Source: Anoplolepis gracilipes (lineage: Eukaryota; Arthropoda; Insecta; Hymenoptera; Formicidae). From it: a stretch of 64,000 nucleotides of DNA. Location of the stretch: contig NC_132973.1 in assembly GCF_047496725.1 (NCBI RefSeq), positions 16,330,733-16,394,732 on the forward strand, in the 5' to 3' direction. Shown in pieces: positions 44,789 to 54,754 of this stretch. The notes beneath the pieces were generated by a model. It saw only the letters and a list, made by a program, of their open reading frames with translations, was not told where the DNA came from and ran no database searches. Position 1 is the first letter of the stretch; each line of letters begins with the position of its first letter. The position numbers were made by a program, and so were the translations under genes.

Positions 44789-45881
44789 TGTGTGTATGCA
44801 CCTAGTTATATTCATGATTGATACGTGAAATAATTATAAATGGTAGCTGACCGGATTTTTATTGGCAACCAAATTGGATTCATGGTAAGGAATTATTATG
44901 CAGATGATGGGTTTGATCGAGTCTTTTATTATTGTTAAAATTTGAATTTACTGAAATCACTGCGCTGCGGTGGAGTTCGAGTGAAATTGACAAGTTATTA
45001 TATTTGGGTGACAGAATAATTAGATATATACGTTATTGTGGTATTAATTCGGCTTTGGGATATAAAACTGTATTTAATAGTGAAGGCATAATTATATATT
45101 AGAGGTGCGGATTAAAATAAATGAATTATTAAAGTTGAAAATATGAGGTGTCCCTGGAGTAGAATAGGTCTATAACAATGTGCGCTTAACTTTTTATTGC
45201 GGGGCTGTAGCCTTATAAGTTGCTACTTTTTTTGGTTCTTTATGAGTCGAGGCGCCAGGAAATAATTAATTAAGGTCACTAGGCGGTTTTTTATGTGATG
45301 TTTAAACCATTAAAAATTGGGTGCTTCTTGATGTTGCGACAACTTTTGATATATTGAGAAAAGTGACTTAGACTGTGCATAGGAAGTTGCAATTGCGCAT
45401 ACGAGTTACTTGGCTTGCTCAGATTTAATAATTAATGAAAGTTCATATATAGGGTGTCCCAAAAGTACCGATCGGAGTTTATCATATGAAGCTTATGGAA
45501 TTTAACCAAATGAATCGGTCGGTTGTTAAACACTATTTTATACGAATGTTTCGATAATATGACAATGTTAGTTTATATACCGGGTGTTAACTTATTAAGG
45601 TGAACATATGTCGGGAGTTGTATTTCCGCTTATTCGCAGTTATGATCTTTTTCTTTGCGTAATTTTAGCTTGTTATATAGATTTTCTTTATATTTTTGTT
45701 ATACCGGGTGGTGGTTAATTCTCGATGCGTGTGTCTATGGTGATGTGTACGTGTATGTTTGTGTTTAGTAAGAGTGATGACGGCGAGGTGGAGTGAACAT
45801 TGACTTATATTATCGCTATTACTTAATTAATGCTATTCTATTGACGCGTACTTAATATTATGTTTCCTTTTTATTTTTCAG

Positions 45882-46025
45882 GTACTGCAACTAGAGTGAC
45901 AAAACTAAATGGGTAATTATACTGAAATTAAGCTGTTCGACCGATTTAGTAGGCCGTTTCTCTTCCTTTTTTCAGGTGCTGAGGATGCGGACCAAGAGGT
46001 GATATACCGGGTGGCCGGAAAATAG
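45882..46025 (+). other. Two candidate microexons antisense to LTR B
   Basis: Acceptor TTTTTCAG then a 31-nt exon (45882-45912) ending at GTAATT, and acceptor TTTTTTCAG then a 50-nt exon (45976-46025) ending at GTAAGA. Both begin with GT after the AG. The same sites exist, inverted, in the right LTR B copy. The arrangement resembles the antisense exon at 913-1027. Coding capacity is nil. Confidence 0.3.
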
Positions 46026-46193
46026 GTAAGAATTTTCGTTGCACAACTAATTAATTATTTTCTTTTATTTTTAAGTAGGTGATAGGGGAGAACCAGTGAT
46101 GGGGATGAAAGAAGAAAAAGAAACAAAAAAAATGTTCTAGCCGGAAACATAATAAAAAGGTATTTATCGGCTTAATCTATTTTTGCTAATAAG

Positions 46194-46239
<46 letters not shown>

Positions 46240-46353
46240 AGAAGAAAAAAAAAAATTTTTATAGGCGCTTAACGCTTACTATGTCTACTTAACAGATGGC
46301 ATATGGCGTCAACGGACGGCGACTGGTGTCAAGCGGAGGCGCTGGACGTGACA

Positions 46354-46821
46354 GTATAAAGACACAAGGACGACTTTTCACGACTTCGGACTAACGTTTC
46401 GGAGAGATGTAACTGTTAAACTGATGGTAAGTGGTAAGCGACTGTTCACTTCGGATGTTATAATACGACTTAACGGTTCGAAGGGTTGTTAGCGACTTGT
46501 TGTTTCGGAGGTGTTAAAGCGACTTATTATTTCGGAGGTGTTAAAGCGACTTATTATTTCGGAGGTGTTAAAGCGACTGACTTCGTCCGCAAACTCGACT
46601 GAGGCTCCGCGGTCCGTCCCTACTCTGGAGTCACCTCCCTCTAGGCGTCCGGTGGATCCAAGACTTCCCGGGTTGGCTACTTCGTCCGATGGAGATGGAT
46701 TCTTGATCTTGGTGAGGGAACTCTCCGCCTTCGAAGACGTCAGAAGCGGCGAGCATATTTTATAATATTTTAGCGGTATGTTTATTTTATGAAAAATTTA
46801 AATTTTTTGCGGGACGTCACA
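46354..46821 (-). mobile_element. Start of an inverted LTR A copy
   Basis: On the minus strand it starts TGTGACGTCCCGC (46821) and matches the start of the LTR at 49393, then jumps to sequence equivalent to 50727-50960, lacking about 1.26 kb. It contains a 27-bp tandem repeat in three copies (GGAGGTGTTAAAGCGACTTA, 46507-46575). It is cut at 46353 by LTR B in the same orientation. The apparent ORF at 46511-46765 is within it and not a gene. Confidence 0.75.
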
Positions 46822-46840
46822 AGCAATAGTAATTCACAAA

Positions 46841-47251
46841 ATGTGTAAACCTTATAGATATAAGCCGCCTTATATTCTGACGCATTGTCCTAGAATTTTC
46901 TCTTATCATTGTTATAATATTCAGTATATCAAAGTTGAAGATAATCGATATTGCGTCACTTGCTTCAGATTAATTCAACAAAATTTTCAAGCGTACGGAC
47001 TTATACAATTCCACGGCATGTATAGTGGTATATTTCAAGAAGAAAGATGTTATATTTGCGGAAATGATATAATTACCTATACTTCTGTAAAAGAATGTTC
47101 CACTTGCTTCATGCATTATTTAGCAATATGTTGCGTACTCAGAGAAAGAGAATTAGATCCAAATAATGTAGAAGAGTTGTTGTATGATTGCGATAATACA
47201 GAAGTAAAGATACTATTAATATATGAACCAACAAATGAGATGGAAATCTAA
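46841..47251 (+). CDS. ORF Z homologue: small Cys-rich protein upstream of env
   Basis: Intact 136-codon ORF with ATG in a good context (CACAAAATG). Cys pairs at residues 38/41, 70/73 and 86/89 give C-x2-C-x28-C-x2-C-x12-C-x2-C, the same as the ORF at 8161-8523. Extra Cys residues sit near the N-terminus (C2, C16, C24). It is likely a zinc-binding protein. It ends about 100 bp before env, separated by an (A/T)-rich spacer with AATAAA-like words and an acceptor (CTTACTTACAG) directly before the env ATG, so the two may come from alternatively spliced RNAs. Confidence 0.6.
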   Translation: MCKPYRYKPPYILTHCPRIFSYHCYNIQYIKVEDNRYCVTCFRLIQQNFQAYGLIQFHGMYSGIFQEERCYICGNDIITYTSVKECSTCFMHYLAICCVLRERELDPNNVEELLYDCDNTEVKILLIYEPTNEMEI

Positions 47252-47353
47252 AATAAAATAAAATATAAAATAAAATAAAAATATATATATATATATTATA
47301 TTCATACACATATACATGTATAAATAATAAATTTTATCTGCTTACTTACAGAA

Positions 47354-49329
47354 ATGATGTATCATTTAGTATTATTATTCACTGCGCAAACCTCCCTCGC
47401 TTTTCTCGGTTTTGATTGCGGAAGGCGACATTTAAATATCACATCGGCTTCGTTGTTGGATGTGGGAGAATGCAATCCTCCGCATAAAACATCAAACTCT
47501 ACGGATACTTATATTCAACTCCTTCAATTATCTGACTATAATCATGCGTATATAATACAATGTAAGGTTGAAATTTCAAGAACTATATATTATTGTGGCA
47601 TGCATTCACATGTTTCCATCGTGCATAACGGACGTGCTGACTATATACATGAAACCGGACACTCACAGTGCAAACGAATGTTTCGTGATGGTACTCTTTC
47701 GCTAGGAGCAAGAGTCTTAATCGACGGCATCCGAATCAACCAAACCGCCTCATACAGCATCACCATGGCTGGAAGCGTAAGCAACGATGGGAAATGCAAA
47801 GGCACGCAGTATTCCGACCATTATGGAACATGGGACGACGTTGTCGTGCAAGCTGTCGCCAGAATATCTTTGAAATAAGCCTATGTCGCCGTGAAACTAA
47901 ATACTGGAAAATAATGCTAAAATCAGGAACCATTTGTACGCTCAGTGAAGGATTTTGCATCGATTCAGAGGATGGATATACCTATTGGGAACCGATGCTT
48001 ACCTCTTCATGTAATTTTCATCAATACGATGTTCTATATGAAGGACCTGCTATCAAAACCACGGACGATACCAGCGAAGGAAAATCACCTATTGTATACA
48101 GCCTGACAACACAAGACATAACTTTTGCTCTGACAAGAACGCGAGAGCAGCCACTGTGCGGATACACACTTCTTCGTACAGAGCATCCCAAACTCTTTAT
48201 ACTGGAAACTAAAAAGGGAGACGCTTTCACCGAAAGAGGAACAATCCCAATTGATAATCTTGATATTTTTGCATATATGAACTCGAAGTTCGTATATGTA
48301 GAGAAACATATACGACATCAAATGACATCTCTTTACCAAAATGTCATTCAACAGAAACGCGAGCTGGAAAAAGATGTAATAACTAACACCTTATCATTTG
48401 CCATCTTACTGCCTGACGAATTCGCCTATCGATTATTGAAAGGACCAGGATACATGGCTGTCACTGCAGGCGAAGCAATTCATGTAATAAAATGTATTCC
48501 CGTTGACGCTATAATCCGGAGAACAAAAAAATGTTATGCCGAACTCCCTGTAACAGTAAGGAACGCTTCACTATTTCTAACGCCAAAATCAAGGATACTC
48601 ACCAAATTCGGAACTCAAAAAGAAAGTAGCTTTGAACTACCAACACTCTACCGCATAGATGATACATGGATCCAGCTCACCCCAGATCCACAAGTCATAC
48701 AATTACCTCCACAACGATTACATCCGATGACCTCTTTGAGTTGGAAATACTTCACCCTGGGTCCATTAGCCATTAGTGGAATATATATTGAAAAGGATAT
48801 AGAAAATTTACGAGATCATATTATGTTTCCTGCAGAGAAACCAGCACTTCTAAATAGCCCGTGGGATGACAGGACAAGCTGTCGTACCCAGAGAAGTCTC
48901 TATATACAGTCTGCTAGATGAGGAATCACTCCAGAAAATAGCTTCGAATACTGTCTCAAGAATTTGGGGCGGATTTGTAACCTTCGGATCAGTAACGGCC
49001 GGAATTCTTGGAGTATTCCTAATTATACAACTAATTAAACTGACTATTGACACAGCAATCCATGGATACGCCCTTCACACTGTGTACGGATGCAGTCTAC
49101 ACCTGCTAGGCGCCGTATGGAGCTCTCTCACACACCTCTTACTTCACCTAGCACGGAACCCGTGAATCAACGAGAAACAGAGCCAGAAGAAGATCAATCT
49201 CCTCTGGAGCCAATGAATCCTCCACCAGTAACACCGACAGCACCCAAAATCGAGTCAACTATCGTTAATGCAACAGCGGTAAATACAACCACCCCTATTC
49301 CCATTGTTTACACTGACCTTCGAGAGTGA
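47354..49329 (+). pseudogene. env: Chuvirus-like glycoprotein (env) of an LTR element, frameshifted
   Basis: An acceptor CTTACTTACAG stands just before the ATG. The first frame (47354-47878) starts with a signal-peptide-like LVLLFTAQTSLAFLGF and a conserved DVGECNPP/YYCGMHSH Cys-rich ectodomain. The second (47794-48921) continues the ectodomain, with a FAILLPDEFAYRLLKG segment. The third (48866-49165) holds a transmembrane-type stretch (FGSVTAGILGVFLIIQLIK), and the last (49090-49329) a Pro/Thr-rich tail. Frameshifts near 47870, 48900 and 49130 break it. Glycoproteins of this Jingchuvirales type are known as captured env genes in arthropod retroelements. Confidence 0.65.
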
Positions 49330-49382
49330 TTGAACGATATCGAACAAATCCCTTCGATAACATCGGGAATTCGTTCTTAAAT

Positions 49383-49392
49383 AAGGGGGGGA
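49383..49392 (+). promoter_or_regulatory. Polypurine tract before LTR A
   Basis: AAGGGGGGGA is followed immediately by TGTGACGTCCCGC, the start of LTR A, and lies 53 bp after the env reading frame. This is the expected site for priming plus-strand DNA at the 3' LTR and fixes the orientation of the env-bearing element as + strand. Confidence 0.7.
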
Positions 49393-50082
49393 TGTGACGT
49401 CCCGCAAAAAATTTTAATTTTTCATAAAATAAACATACCGCTAGAAATATTATAAAATATGCGATGAGATATACGTATATCTTTCAAATTCAGCTTAATA
49501 AAATATTTAATCGAGCACAGTATTATATAGCTATTAAATTAGATACTGCTTGCTTACATAGAAGTATTAACAAAATAATACTGACCCTTATTAGTAAAGA
49601 AATCATAAAATTGCAATCATTAGACTACTATATATTGATTTTCTAAATAGAAGTTAAAATTTTCTCTACTAAAATATATAGAAATATATATTACTGTAAT
49701 ATCAGAATCGTTGAAATTCAATAAATAAATTACGCGATCGTAACAGAAATACTTGCAAATTAATTATATTAGTATAGCAAAATTAAATCATACTAACAAT
49801 CGCTTTATCAATTATAAATCTTACATTTTCATAATTATAATAAAAAGGAAAATAATAAGAAAAAAAAGAAATATTATTTAGTAGAGCATATTTCAAAAGA
49901 TATACGCACACTAGCATTCAGAGATATATATGTGTACGTAAATTTATATAAGTAATATATTTTCTAAGTTAATTTTATGTATCAACATGTAAATCTACAT
50001 GGAAGACTTTCTCTTAGTGTAATTGATGAAAAAGTAATAATCTAAAAGCATAACGTATGACAAGTATTACTATATACATATA

Positions 50083-50122
<40 letters not shown>

Positions 50123-50466
50123 AAAGAGAGTTAGCCTCCTATGCTAAAGTAAAACCATAAAGAATCACGATAGAAAAGAATTATAAATTAATTGCATTAA
50201 TTAAATCTTCCATATAGATACTATTATAAAAGTAGACATATCAATAAGAAATATGTGATACAACAAGAGAGAAAATTAAAAGAAATATAAAAGCATAAAT
50301 TAAGAAGTGGAAAAAAAGAAATATTAAGATATAATAATTTTAGGAATGAATATTAACTCTTGCTATAGTTAAATTAATAAGTCTCTCTTGCTGTAAAAAG
50401 AATTATAATATAAGAGTGCGAAATTATTTTATAATACAAAGAGCCTTTCATTCGCGTGATGACGCA

Positions 50467-50799
50467 ATGAGCGGCGGCGAGAAAGACTCCGATGAAACCG
50501 AATATTATTCTTATCTATTGACGCAAAGACTTAGTGAGACTAAATATTATGCCAACACAGATCCCGAGGAAACCGAATATTATTCTTATCTATCGACACA
50601 GAGACTCAGTGAAACCGAATATTATATCTATCTCTCGACGCATCGACTCGACGAAGCTAAATATTATAGCAACGTACTTTTAATATTCACCGCTGAATAT
50701 CAACTTAAGATTAAGAAGAGCTCGCCGCTTCTGACGTCTTCGAAGGCGGAGAATTCCCTCACCAGGATCCAAAAATCCATCTCCATCCGGACGAAGTAG
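50467..50799 (+). CDS. Repeat-encoded ORF with 14-residue units
   Basis: From ATG at 50467 the frame reads MSGGEKDSDETEYYSY and then tandem units of 14 residues of the type ETEYYSYLSTQRLS (about three full units plus degenerate ones), from a 42-bp DNA repeat that keeps the frame. The C-terminus runs into LTR sequence shared with the inverted copy. Whether this is a protein or a chance frame in a 42-bp repeat is open. The repeat is missing from the shorter LTR A copy. Confidence 0.3.
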   Translation: MSGGEKDSDETEYYSYLLTQRLSETKYYANTDPEETEYYSYLSTQRLSETEYYIYLSTHRLDEAKYYSNVLLIFTAEYQLKIKKSSPLLTSSKAENSLTRIQKSISIRTK

Positions 50800-51534
50800 C
50801 CAACCCGGGAAATCTTGGGTCCACCGGATATCTGGAGGGAGGCGACCCTGCAGTGGGGACGGACCGAAGGAAGTCAGTCGATCTTGCGGACGAAGACAGT
50901 CGAAATTCAGCAGCCGTATTAAATCATCGCAATAAGAAAGTCGTCTCCGAGTCTTTATTCACTGCGTCCTAAAATCAATTTTAACTTAGTTCGTCAGCTA
51001 CTTTGTATCGTCAAGGTAGATCTTTAATAATACTTTATTTTCTCGTCTTCGCGACTCGTCTTATATTATAATTTAGAGCTACGACTCACTCTACTTTATA
51101 ATTTAGAATTACTACTTTATTGTTAATTAATTTCCAATTTCTGGTACAGTGCGGTTGTACCTTTTACTTTTAAATTGTAATCAATCATTACTATACTCGC
51201 AATTTCTGTAAAATTTTCAAGCTTTTCAAATACATAGTTGCTTATTTCACGATATTCACAAGTTTATTATTTCAAAATAGTGATCCTTCATCCTCAACCA
51301 GTATTTACTATAAGTAATTTAATATTGATTAAATATTTAACGTACGTCTGGATCTTGAGCGTTAACGAGACCCGTGCCTGGGATAGAGCAGAGTGACGTG
51401 CCCCTCGTGTTAGTTCGAGCAGAGCTGAGACTTAGTCGATGAGCTGCTTGAATGTCGCTTGATCCAGATTGTCAGCCTATAATGAATAATAATTTCTCAA
51501 ATTAGAATAAAATTTTGATTATAATTTATAGTAA

Positions 51535-51891
51535 ATGCCTGGTTCCCGTCGCGCCGGTAAACGACATAGACAATTACGTGCCGCTTTACGACGACAGAGA
51601 CAGATTTTGAATAGTGATAACGGCCTCAGCCAAGTAGGAAAAGACATAAAAGACAATCCAGTTAGCGTACCAGACAATCGAAGAATTGTCGTAGAACTCT
51701 TCGACCAACTTCCTACATCTGACTCGGTCGGAGTTCCCATCTCGCGACGAACTTTCGAATTTATTGGCTGGCCCGGACCGTTGGTTGAAATCGAGCTGTG
51801 TCCTGCCTCAACCCCTGCTAGTGACATCTCTGAGGGAGATCCACGACGACCAGTGTACGAGAAGAAAGCCCAGGAAAATCAGCAAAGCTAG
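51535..51891 (+). CDS. ORF A homologue: basic accessory protein
   Basis: Intact 118-codon ORF starting three bases after an acceptor (TTATAATTTATAG). A consensus donor (AAAG-GTAAGT, 51907) lies just past its stop, so it sits in a single, well-bounded exon. The N-terminus is strongly Arg-rich (RRAGKRHRQLRAALRRQRQ, residues 5-23), and the C-terminal half has FIGWPGPLVEIEL (76-88) and GDPRRPVY (101-108). The WP..L and GDPR..Y motifs match the ORF at 7313-7720. The Arg-rich start recalls RNA-binding regulators of complex retroviruses, by composition only. No known family. Confidence 0.55.
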   Translation: MPGSRRAGKRHRQLRAALRRQRQILNSDNGLSQVGKDIKDNPVSVPDNRRIVVELFDQLPTSDSVGVPISRRTFEFIGWPGPLVEIELCPASTPASDISEGDPRRPVYEKKAQENQQS

Positions 51892-52359
51892 AAGCATTAA
51901 TAAAGGTAAGTCATAATTTCAAACACACACGCACACATCACATTATATACATCCTTATTATTGACTTATCATATTCAAAATTGAATATCACTCAAATAAT
52001 ATAACCAACTGCTTTCACTATATTAAAGTATTATCAATATCATTTCATAATATTATTTTCGAATATAAAACACGTAAAATTTTGTTAAATATATATATAA
52101 AAAAAATATAATAAATAAAACATAATAATAGTAATATTTTTACAAATACATTTATATTACTGCTCATATAATAAACTGTTCCAACCTTAGCTCCTATATA
52201 TATATAACCCATAAAACAAAATAAATATATATATATATTTTATAAAATTTTTTTATTAACGATAATAATAATTTCATATAAGACCTTTAAGATAAGTAAA
52301 ATATTATTCAAATTTTTAAGACAAACGTATAAGTACTTATGAAACAATAAATTTTATTC

Positions 52360-52490
52360 TCATACTACCCATTTCCCTTTTCCATCGGAGACGGTGATTT
52401 TGAAATAAATAATATCGCCGGCCTCCAATGAACCATATTCCAGTGTGAATTCATTTATTTTGGATGACATCTTCCTACTTAATATCAAAT
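52360..52490 (-). other. Candidate terminal coding exon antisense to LTR A
   Basis: On the minus strand the acceptor TGTCTTTGCAG is followed by 131 nt that stay open to a TGA (52360-52362), with AATAAA directly after it. The peptide end (EAGDIIYFKITVSDGKGKWVV) looks like beta-strand-rich protein rather than random sequence, and an ATG lies at 52470. No upstream exon is identified. It could be the last exon of an antisense gene carried in the element, or chance. Confidence 0.3.
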
Positions 52491-54736
52491 CTGCAAAGAC
52501 ATATATTTTATTTAGTACATATATACTTAATCATAAGGATAATAATAATATTAATAATAATAATTGCTTTGTTATAAAATAAGAAATCAATTCAAAGTAT
52601 TCATGTATCATAAAATCTCCCATACAAATGAAATAATTGATTCCCTTATATTCGTTACTATATAGATATAATTTGTCCAAACTCATAAATTAATTTGCGT
52701 CAATTTAATTAACAATTCATATTAAATCAATTTTGTCTTCCCCCAGAACAATAAATTAACATAGTGATCATAAATATTCATTATCTTTTCATATTCATGC
52801 TCGATCTAGTAATATTCTTTCTTTTTCCCCCTAGACTCAATTGCGAACATACCTATACATAAATTTTATATATTTATTATAAAATTTATCATTTTCTTAT
52901 TAGTTGAAAATCTTACTAAATAAAATATCAATTTTACCAATCAAGAAAAAAAACACATAATAAATTCCTACTAATAACAATTAATATAGTTAACCTGTTC
53001 TCATATAATTCATTAATACAGGTTACAATAATTACTTAAACAACAAAATTTATATTCCATATGAAACTAATAATCACATACCTTACCTCCTTATCCAAAG
53101 ATCCATAAATAACCGCCGATTTCTTTGTTAAAATAATAAATATTTCTGACACGTCTTAGGCCATATGTTCCTCCAAAAGCCATAAACTACATAACTTCCT
53201 AGAGTTACTACTCTTATACCACTTTGCATTAAAGGATCAAATTTGGTCCACCAATTGATTACGACCTGAGGAACTAGGATATAAAAATTAAAACTCTATG
53301 TACACCCATTAACACATATATATATTAACACATATATATATTAACCTTTTGAAAACGACCTTTTAGATTTAAATTTATAAAAAAAAAATATTTTTTCAAA
53401 CAACAATTTATCTTTTTCATATAAAATTTAGTCAAGTCATTATAATTAGACTCCTGTACAATTACAAATATTATTTTCCAACATAAGTTAATTAACAAAT
53501 TACTTGTAAAATTGAATAACATAAGATCTATCGGGGATACGATATTAGAAATTTCTCTCATTTATCCTATTCTATCTATAAATTAATAATTTCCAACAAA
53601 ATTTTTCCTTATAATCAATTAACAATAGTATTTAATAATAACAATAAAAAACATAAAAATTTATAGCAAAATAAATAAATAATTAACAAAAATTTCTAAT
53701 TTGCCCAAAACTTCGAGGATATGCTTTTTAGCCTATTTTACACATTTTAGCCGCCATTTTTAAATTTTTTATTTTTTGACTTAAGGATTCCAAATACCCT
53801 TACTACTATTAAACTAAGATTTATACAAAATTTTAACTAAATTGAGACAACTTTAGAATTTTACTATTCAATAGATCACAGTTTTTGCACCTGCAAAAAT
53901 ATAATTTGAAACGTCTATTTTATGCAACATTTCCTGACGACCTTATAGGCAAATTTTCGTAAGCTTACCCCTAATAGGTTCCGAAATACTTCCATTTGTT
54001 TATAAGATGTCAGCCATCTTGTTTTTACTGGTCCATCTTAGGAAGGCCGGACCAATTCCATTGTAATAGACTCGAACTGATGATAATCTGCCCCCAATCT
54101 CGATTCTCCAAATCACTCCCTATAATAGTTAATTAAATAAATTAATAATAAGAATTTTCAAATTTCTTATTAACAGGTTAAGATAATACCTAATACCCAC
54201 TACTAAATAATAGAGATGATACTTTACTTTAAAGCCACCCTATATAGATCTCTTATATACCGGGTGTCAAAAAATCATTACTCGTTAAATTTTAAAATTC
54301 AAATATCTATAATATTCTCAACACCTGCATGCAAAAGACATAAATCTTATCCCTATCTCTTTTAATTAGCTCCAAATAAATTAAGAATAAATGAGACCTT
54401 AAACAACTGACACTGAAATTCAACAAGACACTTTTGTGGACCCTGAAGTTATATTAGAGACCTTAATCCAATTTATAGAAAAAAATAAAGAAAATATTAT
54501 TTACAATTTAGATAACATTATTAAAGAGTTTTTAAATCAAGCTTCAATTATCATAATTCTAGATCAATAAAAAAAACCCCCTGATTTATTAGTTCGTAGA
54601 ACTTATTGATCCTGCTCTCGGCGGAGCCCTGGGTATAGCTAATTTTGACAGATTACCCAAAAAACTAAATAAAGAGCAACCCTGTTATTGACACCTAGGT
54701 AGACGATAACATTGGGTCACAGCACGTAACATAAAT

Positions 54737-54754
54737 TGGTGGCAGCGGTGGGAT
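54737..54754 (+). promoter_or_regulatory. Primer binding site (tRNA-Leu type)
   Basis: TGGTGGCAGCGGTGGGAT is complementary over 18 bases to the 3' end, with CCA, of a tRNA-Leu. It lies five bases (TAAAT) after the LTR end CACGTAACA at 54731. This fixes the start of the internal region of the gypsy element. Confidence 0.75.

Larger units (their letters stand above)
44064..46353 (-). mobile_element. LTR B, left copy (inverted relative to right copy)
   Basis: On the minus strand it starts TGTCACGTCCAGCGCC (46353) and is a near-identical inverted match to 60153-62294 plus 63848-64000. Total lengths are 2290 and 2295 bp, so the copies are young. It holds (TA)n microsatellites near 44365, 44600, 44750 and 46200 and a repeated CACCGTGTATATA-like motif between 43941 and 44340. 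There is no coding ORF. It lacks the insertion seen in the right copy and thus gives the empty site. Confidence 0.8.
49393..54731 (+). mobile_element. LTR A region, unusually long, between env and gag-pol
   Basis: It starts TGTGACGTCC right after the polypurine tract and ends CACGTAACA five bases before a primer binding site, so both borders look like LTR borders. At 5339 bp it would be a giant LTR; it may instead contain insertions. It holds a repeat-encoded ORF (50467-50799) and ORF A (51535-51891). Other parts (49450-50400, 51892-52359, 52491-54400) are AT-rich with (TA)n at 50088-50119 and no gene. The inverted copy at 46354-46821 lacks 49463-50726. Confidence 0.6.

Noticed and set aside
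42409..46353. Exact borders and target duplication of the left LTR B copy
   Set aside because: TGTTACAGG at 42409 is a possible end, but the flanking four bases (TATA and GTAT) do not match; left undefined.
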